This document shows, piece after piece, positions 8,545 to 19,917 of a stretch of 64,000 nt of DNA. The position numbers and the translations under genes were made by a program. How positions within the stretch are numbered: position 1 is the stretch's first letter; every line of letters begins with the position of its first letter. The notes below the pieces were generated by a model. It was not told the origin of the DNA. It was given only the letters and a program-made list of their open reading frames with translations, and did no database searches. This stretch comes from Diphasiastrum complanatum (lineage: Eukaryota; Streptophyta; Lycopodiopsida; Lycopodiales; Lycopodiaceae), in assembly GCA_029204225.1 (NCBI GenBank), contig MU831957.1, forward strand, positions 30,619 through 94,618. The letters are read 5' to 3'.

Positions 8545-11500
8545 ATTTTACCTTGAGCAATTAATGATCAATACCAAAAGCCATAGGAACCACACTTATC
8601 TAAGTCTAAGGCCTAAAACCACCAAATGACCAATGGCCACAATAAGGACTGAGTCTCCCTACCCACTCATCATTAGTTTTGAGTAGTGACTCCAATTCTA
8701 AGGTCCTACTCTAAGGCCTATTTCACTGCATGTCTGGCAAGTCCAAAATCTAAAATAGACCTCTCTCATTGGTCCAGGAGAAAAAAATGGGTCTCCCACC
8801 TTTTCACATCAATATGCACTTGCCACTATGTGGTAGATGACATGTTAGGGACCCGTTGCCACGCTGGACAACTCAAATATTTTTTGGGCCAGGCAATGTC
8901 CTCTAGCATGTTGGCCTGCATTTCGAAGTCTTCCCAACCCTTCACTGCCGATATTCCTTTCAATGAAATGCATTTCAATTTTGACCTTTCCAGTTGAAAG
9001 GTGATTGCTTTAAAAAATAAATTTATAGCACCCTTCATATAACGATTGCCAAGTGAAGATCTTCTCAAATTCTATTACATACAACCAAAAGGACACCTGT
9101 AGGGCGAAACCACCCAAGCAACAGGAAATGGCTAATCAATACCCTAACCACTTCACCCTCAAGCCAAGATGAATGAATACAGGAGAGGAGATAGGTTAGA
9201 ATTCAGAATAGTATGATCATTTTTGTTCAATCATGATTCAAGTGATCAATACGCAGAAAATATCTACGCAATAATATTGTAAGAGGAACATCAGACCACC
9301 AATGAGCGAGACATTGCAGACTCACTCTACATTCACACAAATACAAAATACAATATGTTCTTCCATCTGATTATTGCGTTACGTCTGATTGATTGATTGA
9401 TTGATTGCTACAATGTCTGTGATCGATAGCCATGTATAACGTCCTGCAAATTGAATGCATAGTGTAGCGCACTCCCGCCAAGAATAGGTGCACATAGCTG
9501 AGCACCAAACGCATCAGCTAAGCATCACACACACACAAGCCAAAAGGGGGCCATTTTGGGACACTACTTGCCTGCGTGCACTAGCCAGCCGGGTGCTTGC
9601 GTGTGCCAGCCAGCCGGGTGAATAGCCACTACGAGATGAGATAGTGCATCAGAAGTCCACAGTGCGCCCCAAGCCCCCAATCCCTCTGGGTGCCCTCTCT
9701 CAAAGCCAAAAGGACAGTCCTTGAACTATGTTGAAACTGTGATTCTAACAGAGATGAGATTACATACCCTAGTAGAGAGAGGTACACTAACAAATAACAA
9801 GTACAATGGGTTGATTGCAGTGGATAAAAGGCCATGTCACCAATGATACACTTCAAAAATTAAAAACCACCCTCATTAATTGAAAACTATGAGCTAATTA
9901 ACATCAATATAGTATATTTTACATTAAAAACGAGCTATAGGAGAAAAAAAATAAAAAAAAGGCACATTTAGGAAAGTACAATTGAAACTTGCCAAACTGC
10001 AAGTCTTATCAAAGTATCAAATAAGCTAAAGCAGACATTACATCCATATGAGAGATCAACAATCTATTGTGCTTCTTATGACCGAATTCATTGAGAATGC
10101 AGGAGCTCATACCAGGAATAATTATCTAGAAACTACTAAGCATTGCATGTCTTGACCAAAACTATTTGTGAATTATGAGTTGATCTAACAAATAGTCAAG
10201 TGACTCCAAGAGTAGTGAAAATGTTTCCACTTAGCTTGAAATACCTAAACTCTCTATAAACTTAAATTTCTATTAGACTTGAGTTTTTTTAGAGCTTACA
10301 AGTGATCTCTTTCATTGAATATGGCAATAGTAACAAATAAACATTCAAATGTAACAAACAACAAGAAAATACTTCACACTCGTCAAAAATATCTCCTTCA
10401 GGCCAAAACATTAATTTATTTTACCACGCACTTAACAAAAGTACCTCAATAAGCATGTCTCGCCACAGAAATTGTTCTCAATTTCATTGAATTTCATTCA
10501 TCGAGTGCAATTGTTGAAGAAGATCATGTTTTAGCACCACATTCAATTAGCTTAGCAAATGAATTGAAAAAAAGAGTATTATTTGCAAAGTTACACTTAC
10601 ATTTTAAAAGAGCAAAATGAAACATGACATACCAAGTGCAAATTAGTTCTCAAGTGTGGTCATATGAAGAGTCATCAGGTGGACTTGCTTTTTGCTTCTT
10701 TTCAGCTTTTTGGTATTACCTTTTGGCTTTTTATTTCATGGTGGTGGAATTGACCTCCCAAATAAGTGGCTTTTTTACTTTTGGTTTGCTTTCAGCCTAA
10801 TAATCATTATTATGGATTTTCCATAGCAAATGATGAAAATTTGTGGATTTTTGATGGTTTTTTGGCTTGAAATTCATCAAAGCTACTGATCTTGAACATT
10901 TTTCAGAAATTTACTTGCTTTTTCCTAGTAATTATGATTGATTCTAATGATTGCATGCTAGTTGAAAAGCCAAAAGTGGGCCTAGGTAGTGATTTTTAGC
11001 CAAAAATTGGGGTTTTTGGGCTAGAAATGGGCTATATGAACAATGATTGAATAAAACCAAAACTTTTATTGCTTTCATGTAATTTAATTATAGTAGATAT
11101 GGCCTGATTGCACTTGCATGTGGGTTTGATTCACAAAAAATTACAAAAAAAAAAAAAAAATTGAAAAATGGTCAACAAACACGGGTTTTTGGTGGTTTTT
11201 TTCAATGTTTTTGGTGTTATTTATAAAATCCATGGCTAATATCTGGCATACATGCTTTTAGAGGTGTAATGATGTTGTGATAAGGCTATCATGATGTTTG
11301 GTTAGGATTGGACACCATTAAAAGTCTCAAAAAGTCAAAAAAAATTAAAAATAGTGTATTTTTGAGGTTTTTTGAGCTTGAATAACCCTCAGTAGGTGGT
11401 CTGAATCCATAAGATCTTCTTGGAAGCTGAAATTATATATGATAGATTCCTCTAATATGAGTCATCATGAACCCAATTTGGAGTTGGGATGCTTAGGCAC

Positions 11501-12156
11501 CAATATCTTCAAGTTTTGCTTGTTGAGGGACTCCATAAATGAAATTTTTGCATGATATGAGCTTATGATTGCTTGCTGGACCTGATGGAAGCCTCTATGC
11601 CTCTTTAATGAACTGTAGAAGAGTGTTTAACCTCTGATTGAATGTATATTGGGTTGGAGTTCGATTTTTTAAGATTTTAGCTAGTAAAAATGCGCCTTCC
11701 TATTGCAATTTCAGTCTGTTACAGCTCACACGTGTGAAGCCTAAGTGCTAGGGTGACATGGCAAGTGTCTTGATAACCTCCTCTCCCTCTGTATTGTGCT
11801 TTACAGCGACCAAATTGGAGTCTTGTAGTAAAAGTTAAGGATGTCAGTCTGGCAATTTTTAAAGTAAAATTTGAAAAAATTTCAAATTATTCTGATTGCA
11901 TGCATGCTTGTGAAGTAGTAGAGTTCTTTTCCAGTGTTAAAAATGTTTGGAAGGACATGTATGCATGCCTGGATGCATGATATAGGGAAGTACGGTAGGT
12001 TGATCAGAGTAATTTCATGCTTGAATACAATTTTATGAAAAGCTAGTCGAAAAGCAAATTTCCCTGTTACTTGGTATTTTACATAAAAAAATTTGATTTT
12101 TTAGAAATGACTACATGATTGATGCATGTCAGATGTGTCAAAATTATTTTGAAATG
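8545..12156. other. Long stretch without a recognisable gene
   Basis: Open frames are short and mostly mutually exclusive on the two strands. Small repeats seen: a GATT tetranucleotide run at about 9386-9407, GCCAGCCGGGTG twice near 9580-9620, an A-run at about 11143-11160, and scattered TGCATGCA near 11895 and 11965. No LTR pair, inverted repeat, tRNA or domain was detected by eye. Confidence 0.5.
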
Positions 12157-12233
12157 AAACTGCTAAGTCGATGCCTTAAATCCTTTCAAAATGAGATGGC
12201 AACTGTGAAACTGCCAAGTCGATGCCTTAAATC
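12157..12233. repeat. Two copies of a ~27-bp direct repeat
   Basis: GAAACTGCTAAGTCGATGCC (about 12157) and GAAACTGCCAAGTCGATGCC (about 12207), each continuing TTAAATC, lie 50 bp apart in the same orientation. This is a small local duplication just left of the isolated primer-binding site. Confidence 0.7.
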
Positions 12234-12371
12234 GAATTTTAAAATTTTGGTCCATATCAAATAGAATTTGAAAATCCCAGTTACGTAAAATTTTGAAAGA
12301 ACCGTGGATGTTTTGGTTTTGTTCAAATTTGTTGGTTTTTTTTATCAAACATTGCTCTTAAGCAAAGCCTT

Positions 12372-12400
12372 GCTCTGATACCACTGTAAGGATCGCCAAG
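12372..12400 (-). mobile_element. Copia-type primer-binding site and LTR end
   Basis: On the minus strand, LTR-like sequence ends CGATCCTTACA and is followed after one base by TGGTATCAGAGC (12372-12383), complementary to the 3' end of plant initiator Met-tRNA. This is the standard primer site of Ty1/copia elements. The LTR would lie to the right from 12385 and the internal region to the left. No gag or pol follows on the minus strand, so only this junction remains recognisable. Confidence 0.65.
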
Positions 12401-12715
12401 TGAATTAGCAAATGAATAAGTGAGCCTATATGATGTATTGCAACTTATTGTAATATTAATCACATTGCTCACAGATGCAATTGCACTTTATTCTTTGATT
12501 AGTCGACATCGAACAAAAGTCAAGGCATGTGAGTACACAAATTGTGGTCATGATGTTGTTGTGATACATAATTTTCTATTTTCACTTGTGTATATGGTCC
12601 CTAATGTTGATAGAAAATGAAATTCAAAATTATAAAAAATGCCAACCATTTTGATTCTGTAACATTCTGTGGTTTATATCGAGGGGGCTTTTTTCATCAG
12701 TCTCAGTATTACCCT
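12401..12715. other. Possible remnant of the LTR that ends at 12385
   Basis: No gene is recognised. Its position next to the primer-binding site suggests LTR sequence, but no second LTR was found in the window to define its limits. Confidence 0.3.
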
Positions 12716-12875
12716 CAATTAGCAAGTATTTTGGAATGCCTCTAGCCTCCTTATAACCCTCCCTATAACCTTCCTCATAACCCTTCTTATAACCCTCCGT
12801 ATAACTCTCGGTTAGTAGAGATTTTTGAAATGTCCTGGGCCTCCTTATAACTCTCCTTACAAGAAAAACACATTC
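12716..12875. repeat. Degenerate CCTTATAACCCT tandem repeat
   Basis: Units such as CCTCCTTATAACCCTCCCTA and CCTTCTTATAACCCTCCGTA repeat about every 12 bp, inside a longer repeat that occurs twice (each starting TTAG.A, then TTTTG.AATG.CCT). The unit is only loosely similar to plant telomere sequence (CCCTAAA), so an interstitial telomere is not claimed. Confidence 0.55.
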
Positions 12876-13002
12876 AAATTTGCAGGCTTATACCGAGGCC
12901 ACCCTATAGATTTGACGCTCGAGCTTTCCACTTCCCCCATGCCTCTTTTTTATCTATCTTTTAAAAAAGTGCTGGAAATCACTCCTCCTGTTGTAGTGTT
13001 GT

Positions 13003-14440
13003 AAAACTAGTCCTTTTCCCATGTCTTAACAGGGTTATCTCTGACATGAAGATTGTTTCTGGGCAAACAACGTTGAAAATGAGCAGCAATGGTTCATATC
13101 GGGTTCATGAACCTGTGACCACCTCCCGTCCGATGTTAATTTCAAGGTGCTATCCCCGAACGACAAGCTTTCTCTGAAGCCCTTTTCGAGACTATATTTT
13201 GCATGGCTATTTTGGGCTTCGTCTAACTGTTTAGGTGCCCGGTCTGTTCTTGCTAGTTATCCTTGACGTTGTGTACTGGCTAGAATAGAAAGAAGGAGAA
13301 AGTGACTTTGTTTAGAGAAACTAGACCCATGGATAGAAAATTGTAAAACTAGTCGAGTTCCCATGCCCTAACAGGGTTATTTTCAACACGAAGACTATTT
13401 CTAGATAAACGATGTCGGAAATGAGTAGCAATGGATCTATGTGGTTCACGAATCTATGACCACCTCCTGTCCATTCGGGATGCTATGCATTGAATTCAAC
13501 TCGTTCCTAGCCCGTAACAACAAGCTTGCTTTGAAGCCCTTTTCGAGGATGTACTTTGCATAGAGCTTCCGAGCTCCGTACCTGACCGTTCATCGTTCGG
13601 TCTATTCCTGCTGGTTCTCCTTGACGTTGCCCACTCGTCAAAATAGAAAGTAGGAGAAACTAACTCCATTTGGAGAAACTGGACCACCCATGGTTAGAAA
13701 ACTGAAAAACTAGTCTATTTCCCATGCCCTAATAGGGTTCTTCTTGGCATGAATATTGTTTTTGGACAAACGATGTACAAAATGAGCAAAAATGGATCCA
13801 TCTAAATTTGTGACCACATATCGTGTAGATTTTTGGATGCTATTGACTGAATCCAACCCTTTCCTAGACCCGACCAGCGTGCTTTCCCTGTGGCCCATTC
13901 CGAGGCTAGACTTCGAATAACGGTTCCGAGTGTCGTATCTGACTGTTCAATGTTTGGTCTATTCTTGACTAGTCCATTTTCCACACTCTAATAGGTTTCT
14001 TTTTGTCATGAAGGGTGTTTATGGGGAAACGATGTCAAAACTAAGCAACAATATACTGTTAGTCCGTATTGGGTTCACGAATCTTTGACCACCACCCGTC
14101 TAGATTTCTAGACATTATCAACTAAATTTGACCCGTTCCTGGACCCGCAACCAGCCTACTAATTTGCCTGAAGCCCTTTTTGAGGCTGGACTTTGATTGG
14201 AGGTTTTGGGGCATGGTACTTGATGTTCAACATTCGGTCCATTTCTACCGGTTCCCCTGAACATTGCCCACTGGCCAAAATAGAAAGCAGAAAAAACTAA
14301 CTTCATTTGGACAAATCGGACCCATGGCCAAAAAGATGGAAAAGTAGTCCATTTCCCATGCCGTAATAGGGTTCTTTCCAACACAAAGGTCATTTCTGGG
14401 CCAAACAGTATCGAAACTAAGCAACAATGGATGTCGCAAA
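13003..14440. repeat. Diverged tandem satellite, ~340-365-bp unit, five copies
   Basis: Copies start with AAAACTAGTCC or a close variant at about 13003, 13345, 13706, 13977 and 14341. Each continues with a CCCATGCCCTAAYAGGGTT segment, then AAACGATGT..AAATGAG.A..AATGG, TTCACGAATCTRTGACCACC and, near its end, ATAGAAAG.AGGAGAAA..AAC and CCCATGG. The third copy is shortened to about 270 bp and the fifth stops after about 100 bp. Open frames inside are small and not conserved between copies, so the repeat is non-coding. Confidence 0.8.
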
Positions 14441-14860
14441 TGTGTCGCGAATTGATTGTCGCGAATGTGTCGCAAACTGATTATTTTGCGGAAGCTTTCA
14501 GGACCCTAGACAAGTGACTACAGATCACAGAACATAAAATATTTGAGCAATCAAGACGACGAGAACAAGGAGATGGAGAAGAGAGCAATTGTATGATCAA
14601 TTTTTGTGTTTTGAGTGAGATGGTCAGTGTCTCGCTTGTTGGCAGCCTGACACTCAGCTCAATCGCTGTGTTTTGCTCGTTGGTAGACTTTCATGCACAA
14701 CTTATGTATGGAAATGAGATCTTTATTACGTGAGCTACCTACAAACTTATGCCTTTCAAGATTTTTGAAAAACCATTTTCTTTTTATGATAACTATTATA
14801 AAGAAATGTAGTTACTTTCATCGTCTTACAACATTACCACATTTTCTGGTCACTCTCATT
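14441..14860. other. Short TGTCGCGAA repeats, then no gene
   Basis: Between 14433 and 14485 the units TGTCGCAAATG, TGTCGCGAATTGATTG, TGTCGCGAATG and TGTCGCAAACTGATTA follow each other. The rest holds nothing recognised before the MULE-like gene. Confidence 0.5.
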
Positions 14861-14867
14861 TTGTAGG

Positions 14868-16480
14868 GTCCTCATTCAAAGTCCTCCTCCATGAGCATTT
14901 TGTAGAGATTATTTACAATGGAGCACCATTCCTTGATCTTGGATTCCAAATTGTAAGTGATCACACAATACATGCAAGCTATTTTATCACTTTAGGTGGA
15001 GTTTTTTTGTGGCATTGAATCAAGCTTCACGATTTCAGTGATGACATGCAGATATCACTGTGCATATGGTTGTGAGAGTAGATCAAGAATTTCTGCCAAG
15101 GCACCTAGAAGGAGAATGAAATTTAGTGAAAAACGTGGATGCATGTGTTGTTTTCAAGTCAATGTACTCTATGACAAACCTGACTTAACAAAGGTTAATT
15201 TCGAATGCATGCTACATGTGGATGTTAACGGAAATGCATGCCATGGGGTGAATGATGTTAATAATAGGGGAAAACCTTTTCTAACAGTCCGTCATATCTT
15301 TGTGCAAATGCGTTCATGGATTAGGATGCGATTAGAACTAGGTATCACACTCGAAATCATGTTAGGGCATCAAAAACATGTTTATGACAATAACATCTAT
15401 CTAGCAGGGTTTTCACAACCAATGAAGAAAAGAGACAAATATCTAGACAAAGATACAATATTGAACATAGAGAGAATCTATGTAAGGTGTTTGTGGAAGC
15501 TAAATGAACGTGGTGAGCGAAGTGCTGCATTATGGATTGAGAGGATTTGCGACAAAGTGTTTTTCCACAAAGAACAAAGAACTTGAATCGATGGAAATGG
15601 TCAAACGTCATACCATTCATATTGGGTGTGCAAACAGAGTGACAAAAGCAAAATATGATTCGGTGTGGTCACAATAGTATGTTGTCCATGGATACAACCT
15701 TTGGAACAAACAAATACCAGATATAGAGTCATATCCTTTTCTAAAGCATTATTGTTTTGTTGTTTTTAAGATATTCTAAGTCTTTGTGTTAAATTGTAGT
15801 ATCAATTATTCACCATGCTGGTTGTTGATGAGAACTTCAATGGCATGCCTGTGGCATGGGTTCTAACTTCCTCTGGTAGACGTGTCAATACAATTTTAAG
15901 GGTACAAAAGCTTAGGCAAATTTTTTTTACAATTGGCCCCAATGGAGGCCAAATGCCTTCATTGTAGATGATGCCCAAGCAAAAATCAATGCAATAAGGT
16001 ATCGTAAGCTCTTTGCACCAAATTATGTTGTTGTAATTCAATTTTTTTCACAAAATTTTCACAAGTGCGTATATTGTATCTTAGGGCTATGTGGGAAAAT
16101 GAAGTTCATCTGTTTCTATGCTTATGGCATGTCAAAAGAGCATGGTCGAAGAACATGTGCTCTAAAGTCAAAGGTTGGGAGAAAAGAAAATACATACGGA
16201 AAACGTTGGGTGATTGCATGGAGGCATCCTTCTCCCTTATTGCACTTACGAGCATTGAATTAAATGAATTAAACAGTTCATGGACAATTTCTTTTCACAT
16301 CTAGTAGAAGAATGTGCACATTTTGCCAATTATTTTGAAAGAGTGGATGGGAGATGACAAGCTAGGCAATTTGGTGAAAACTGCAAGAAACATACCCATG
16401 CCAACCAAGAGACAAATGTTGCTATTGAGTCGTACCACGCTAATTTAAAAAGAAGAAATCTCTTGTGTAAATCATTGGAA
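14868..16480 (+). pseudogene. Decayed MULE-type transposase gene
   Basis: Pieces in transcription order: a first segment (14868-14951) reading EHFVEIIYNGAPFLDLG; an intron with GTAAGT..TTTAG ends (about 14952-14994); an open frame to 15586 with a Cys-rich segment (CMCCFQVNVLYDKPDLTKV); then MLVVDENFNGMPVAWVLTSS (about 15819-15878) and PNAFIVDDAQAKINAIR (about 15948-15998). An intron with GT..AG ends follows at 15999-16084, then AMWENEVHLFLCLWHVKRAW (16085-16145), and further on TNVAIESYHANLKRR (about 16413-16457). VDEN, the second DD and CLWHV..AW are the hallmarks of the MULE transposase domain. Frame changes (one at the T8 run 15921-15928) and stops after 16300 make it non-functional as read. 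By family it would cut and paste a Mutator-like transposon. No terminal inverted repeats were found. Confidence 0.7.
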
Positions 16481-16785
16481 ATGGAAGTTTTAGGGCAATG
16501 CTCTAAAAGTAATTGCAAACCAATCTTATTAAAAACTTACAACACGCTAATGAAAGACTATGTATAATATTGGCACAAAAGCTGTGCTTATGGCTAAAAC
16601 CAGCAAACCTTGAAAGTAAGAAGTGAAATGCCAATTTCAACAATTGCTGGTACTCCATTCATGATTGCTGGAGCACTACCTTGATTCATTCACTGTTTTA
16701 GAAACCTTTTTTGGGTTATCTTCAAGAAACCTGATACTCATAAAAGGCTTCATAAAGCACTCCTAATATTTTTCCTTTGTTATTT

Positions 16786-16824
<39 letters not shown>

Positions 16825-16870
16825 GGTAGAATAATTTAGGATGGTAAAAATATTAGGAATACTTTATATC
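16481..16870. other. 3' relic of the MULE gene and a (GT)17 run
   Basis: The first part continues the decayed transposase text with many stops. A pure GT run occupies about 16789-16822. It sits between an imperfect inverted pair, CTCCTAATATTTTTCC (about 16760) and GTAAAAATATTAGGAATACT (about 16843), so this may be a small foldback element with a microsatellite loop. Confidence 0.4.
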
Positions 16871-16989
16871 AGGTGATGCATTCATTTGAGAGCACTCCCA
16901 GCAAGCAAGGTCCCGTTTCCTCTAGGCTACCTCCTCGGGATCACGAGGGCCTCCCTTGAGTGGAACGCCCTCAAATGAATGCATCACCT
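16871..16989. mobile_element. Foldback/MITE-like element with 23-bp terminal inverted repeats
   Basis: The first 23 bases (16871-16893, AGGTGATGCATTCATTTGAG then AGC) are the reverse complement of the last 23 (16967-16989), with one mismatch. The 73-bp interior is GC-richer than its surroundings and has no reading frame. A 119-bp non-coding unit with long terminal inverted repeats fits a MITE. No clear target duplication was seen at its ends, so a plain hairpin or an RNA precursor stem is an alternative. Confidence 0.6.
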
Positions 16990-17225
16990 ATTACGTAAAC
17001 ATATGATGCCTTTTTTTGAAAACAAATGCAGATGAACTTGGAAGGAACAATGCCCTTGAATGATAATATCGTAATGCCAAGTCTTCAAATTTTCTTTGTA
17101 TTTTTGATGCACCTCAAGAGGTGAAATTTGCTTGTAATTAAAATAACCACTAGTTTTGTCCAGAATTGATATCCTTAGTAAATGCATCAATGATTCTGTC
17201 CAAAATTTATGAGATAAAAAAATTT
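16990..17225. other. No gene recognised
   Basis: AT-rich spacer between the foldback element and the GC-rich hairpin cluster. Confidence 0.4.
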
Positions 17226-17229
17226 CAGT

Positions 17230-17339
17230 CATGGAAGGCCCATGGGCCTCGGGCCTTCCATGCAGGTCGGGGACTGTGGGGGGCCCTGCCCTCTGGCAAG
17301 GGCCCTCCCTGCAAGGAAGGCCCTGTGACTGGGCCTTCC
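17230..17339. repeat. GC-rich hairpin cluster built from GGGCCTTCC
   Basis: Two perfect stems are visible: CATGGAAGGCCC/GGGCCTTCCATG (17230-17241 with 17251-17262, 9-nt loop) and GGAAGGCCC/GGGCCTTCC (17315-17323 with 17331-17339, 7-nt loop). Because the arms are versions of one motif they can also pair across the two hairpins. The patch lies about 800-900 bp upstream of LRR copy 2. A similar but longer GC-rich hairpin lies upstream of the transporter (60468-60507). Confidence 0.75.
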
Positions 17340-17599
17340 AGCCCCCAAGTTTGACCACCTTGGACGTTCGCGTAATCTGTAGAACATTCCATTTGGGTGG
17401 CCGTCTGGGCCTTGAGTCGTGACTGACTCGTGAGCCGCAAAAGACAGCCTACAAACCAACAACTCGTGGGCAGCTTTTCAAATAGGCCTTCATGTAACAT
17501 TTTGTGGTTTTCTTTGAAGGCAAAGAGGGCCTTGAAGGCCAATGCAGCTTGGCATTGGCAAATTTGGAGGCTGGAGTGGCAATTCAAATTTGAGTTGCG

Positions 17600-18123
17600 T
17601 CCAGATTGGGACAACTGAGATAGTGCAAATGTGACAGATCACATGATGATCACAATTGCTTAGTGGTTTCTGCCAACGATGGATACGATCTGATCATATG
17701 GATTGAAATCTCGCATTGCAGCTGCAGCAATAGTTGACCCAACTTCGGAGCAAGAAACATATGCAATCAAACTTTGGATAAGCTATGAGATTTCAGACAG
17801 CCCACAAATGGTTGTTTCTCAGAAGAAGAAAAAATTATTTATTGACCAGGCAAACGCTTTATGTTTACTGCTAAGCGTACTTATCACTTGATCCGATGGA
17901 AGTCGATCGGGTGAGTGATTTCTTATTTTTGATACTTCATTGCAATTTGCATCATCTATATCTAAGATCATGATCATCTGCTACTTACATCTGACTATCT
18001 ATCCTTCACTGCCATATTGGTGCAGCTGAATCCGATCTGTAGTTTTTGGTCTCATAATCAACAGCTAGGCAAGCAGTTTCATTTCTTTGTTTTTGGTAAG
18101 TTCATTGTTCTAGTCTCTTAACA
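17600..18123 (+). promoter_or_regulatory. Conserved upstream block of LRR copy 2
   Basis: This shares landmarks with the region before copies 1 and 3: GAGATA..ACAAATG.GACA (about 17617), TAGTTGACC containing a W-box-like TTGACC (17734-17739), GACAGCCCA (17796-17804), GGTTGTTTCTCAGAAGAAG (about 17810-17828) and GTCTCTTAACA just before the ATG. GTGAGTGATT at 17911 and TTGGTGCAG ending at 18025 could bound a 115-bp 5'-leader intron. The possible intron is inference. The donor motif is changed in copy 1 and the acceptor AG is lost in copy 3. Confidence 0.6.
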
Positions 18124-19917
18124 ATGTCCAAACAAGGATCAACACATAGAGGAAGTGGAAGATGGTGGGTTATTTCACTCGTGGTGGTAATTATCCTACC
18201 ATTGTTGGCCAGAGTCTGCAATGCAGCGCCATCAACGTGTAGCACAGGAGACAGTGAGGCGCTGCTGATCTTCAAGGCCGGTTTCAACGATCCTGGCAAC
18301 ATTCTTGCGACATGGGTAAACGACACAAATTGTTGCAGCTGGACTGGAGTAGTTTGTGATTCATCCGGGCGTGTTATTAAGCTCAGCGTACTTTCCCCGC
18401 CCCCTCAAAGAGGCCAGCCTCTTGTGCGAAATCCAAGTTTCTCAGGCGTGGTGGGCGCGTCGCTGGGCAGCCTTACAGCGCTTCAATCTCTGGATCTTGC
18501 CAATGTCAACTTCAGTGGTTCTCCGATGCCCAATGAATGGGGAGAGCTCGTCAATCTCAACTCTTTGCAGCTCATTGCAACCAGACTGGGAGGAAGACTC
18601 CCTAGAGCGATTGGAAAGCTCGTGTTGTTGAAGAGTCTGAATATCGCGGGCAACTTTCGGCCACATCCTTTACCAGCTGAGATCTGTCAGCTCACTCAGC
18701 TTCAGACGGTAGACGTAGAAGGGAATCTTTTCACGGGATCGTTACCGGCCTGCGTTACAGCTTGGAAGAACGTGTCTACTATCCGCTTCTCAGTGAACGA
18801 TCTAAGCGGCCCCATTCCTCCTTTCCTGGGGGATTTAGCTACGCTAACTCTTCTAGACCTGTCCAACAATCATTTCTCAGGGGAAATTCCCTCCGCCTTA
18901 GCCAAGTTACCTAATCTTCAGTTCCTTTTGCTCTCCGAAAACCGTTTGACCGGACAAATTCCGCCAGCTTTGGGCATGATCGCACCGCTTTTTAGCCTCT
19001 CTCTCAGCCAGAACCTTCTCTCGGGCAGCATCCCTCCATCGCTCGGCAATTTGCAAAACCTCTTTGGTCTTGATCTATCCGCTAATCATTTGAGCGGAAC
19101 CATTCCTGCTGAACTTGGGAACCTTAAAGCTCTAAAGTCCCTTACTCTTTATTCCAATCGTCTCACAGGATCCATTCCCCCTGAGCTAGGAAATCTGTCG
19201 CAACAAGGAGTGGATATTGATTTATCCAACAATTTTCTATCAGGATCAATCCCCCCATCACTCGGTAATCTTGTGCAAAGCTCCTTAACTGCAAGTAACA
19301 ACAGGTTGACTGGTGAATTTCCCGTTGGCCTTTTGAAACTGAGCAGTGTCGTTCTCTCGCACAATCTACTCAGCAGTTTGACTCCCACTGTTCCATTGCC
19401 CAATAGCAATCAAACCTATGTATTCCTCCTTCATCTTGATTACAACCACTTCACAGGTCCGTTTCCAAATTGGTTGTCAAATCTGAGCCAAGCCAATGAA
19501 ATTCTTCTCAATAACAACTTTTTAACGGGTAGTATTCCTGTTTCTCTGCTAATTCTGCCACAGCTCAACTTTCTGAATCTCTCAAGCAATCCATTAGCTA
19601 CCAAATTGCCTACAGCTACGTTTACTTCAAATGTGGGATCTTTGGATGTGCACTCCAGTGGGCTCTATGGCCCAATCACTTCCAAGTTTCTTTCTAGCTT
19701 TCCCAATTTATTTCAGTTGTTCCTGCAGCACAATCATCTTTCTGGACCACTGCCAGCTGACATAGGCTCTGCTCTGAAGCACATGACTAGCACTCTGGAC
19801 CTGTCATACAATGATCTAACTGGTTCTGTTCCATCTTCTATCAGCAATTTGACATTCTCAACTTCCCTGGATCTCTCTCATAACCATTTCATTGGTCCTG
19901 TTCCGCATATACCTTAG
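18124..19917 (+). CDS. Secreted leucine-rich-repeat protein, copy 2 (597 aa)
   Basis: An intronless frame starts MSKQGSTHRGSGRWWVIS. Residues 14-35 are a hydrophobic signal peptide ending VCNAA. Residues about 36-85 form a plant LRR N-terminal domain with the NCCSWTGVVC motif (Cys70, Cys71, Cys78). From about residue 105 to the end run some 20 plant-type repeats (LxxLxLxxNxLxGxIPxxLGxL). The chain stops at HNHFIGPVPHIP, without an LRR C-terminal cysteine cap, transmembrane helix or kinase. It therefore looks secreted, like DRT100, PGIP-type or receptor-like-protein ectodomains; known relatives bind ligands or inhibit enzymes in the cell wall. Several N-x-S/T sites (NVS, NLS, NQT) suggest glycosylation. 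The start is fixed by its match to copies 1 and 3. The ligand is unknown. Confidence 0.92.
   Translation: MSKQGSTHRGSGRWWVISLVVVIILPLLARVCNAAPSTCSTGDSEALLIFKAGFNDPGNILATWVNDTNCCSWTGVVCDSSGRVIKLSVLSPPPQRGQPLVRNPSFSGVVGASLGSLTALQSLDLANVNFSGSPMPNEWGELVNLNSLQLIATRLGGRLPRAIGKLVLLKSLNIAGNFRPHPLPAEICQLTQLQTVDVEGNLFTGSLPACVTAWKNVSTIRFSVNDLSGPIPPFLGDLATLTLLDLSNNHFSGEIPSALAKLPNLQFLLLSENRLTGQIPPALGMIAPLFSLSLSQNLLSGSIPPSLGNLQNLFGLDLSANHLSGTIPAELGNLKALKSLTLYSNRLTGSIPPELGNLSQQGVDIDLSNNFLSGSIPPSLGNLVQSSLTASNNRLTGEFPVGLLKLSSVVLSHNLLSSLTPTVPLPNSNQTYVFLLHLDYNHFTGPFPNWLSNLSQANEILLNNNFLTGSIPVSLLILPQLNFLNLSSNPLATKLPTATFTSNVGSLDVHSSGLYGPITSKFLSSFPNLFQLFLQHNHLSGPLPADIGSALKHMTSTLDLSYNDLTGSVPSSISNLTFSTSLDLSHNHFIGPVPHIP

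Noticed and set aside
12716-12875. Interstitial telomere repeat
   Set aside because: The 12-bp unit CCTTATAACCCT is not the plant telomere unit CCCTAAA and is too degenerate to call.
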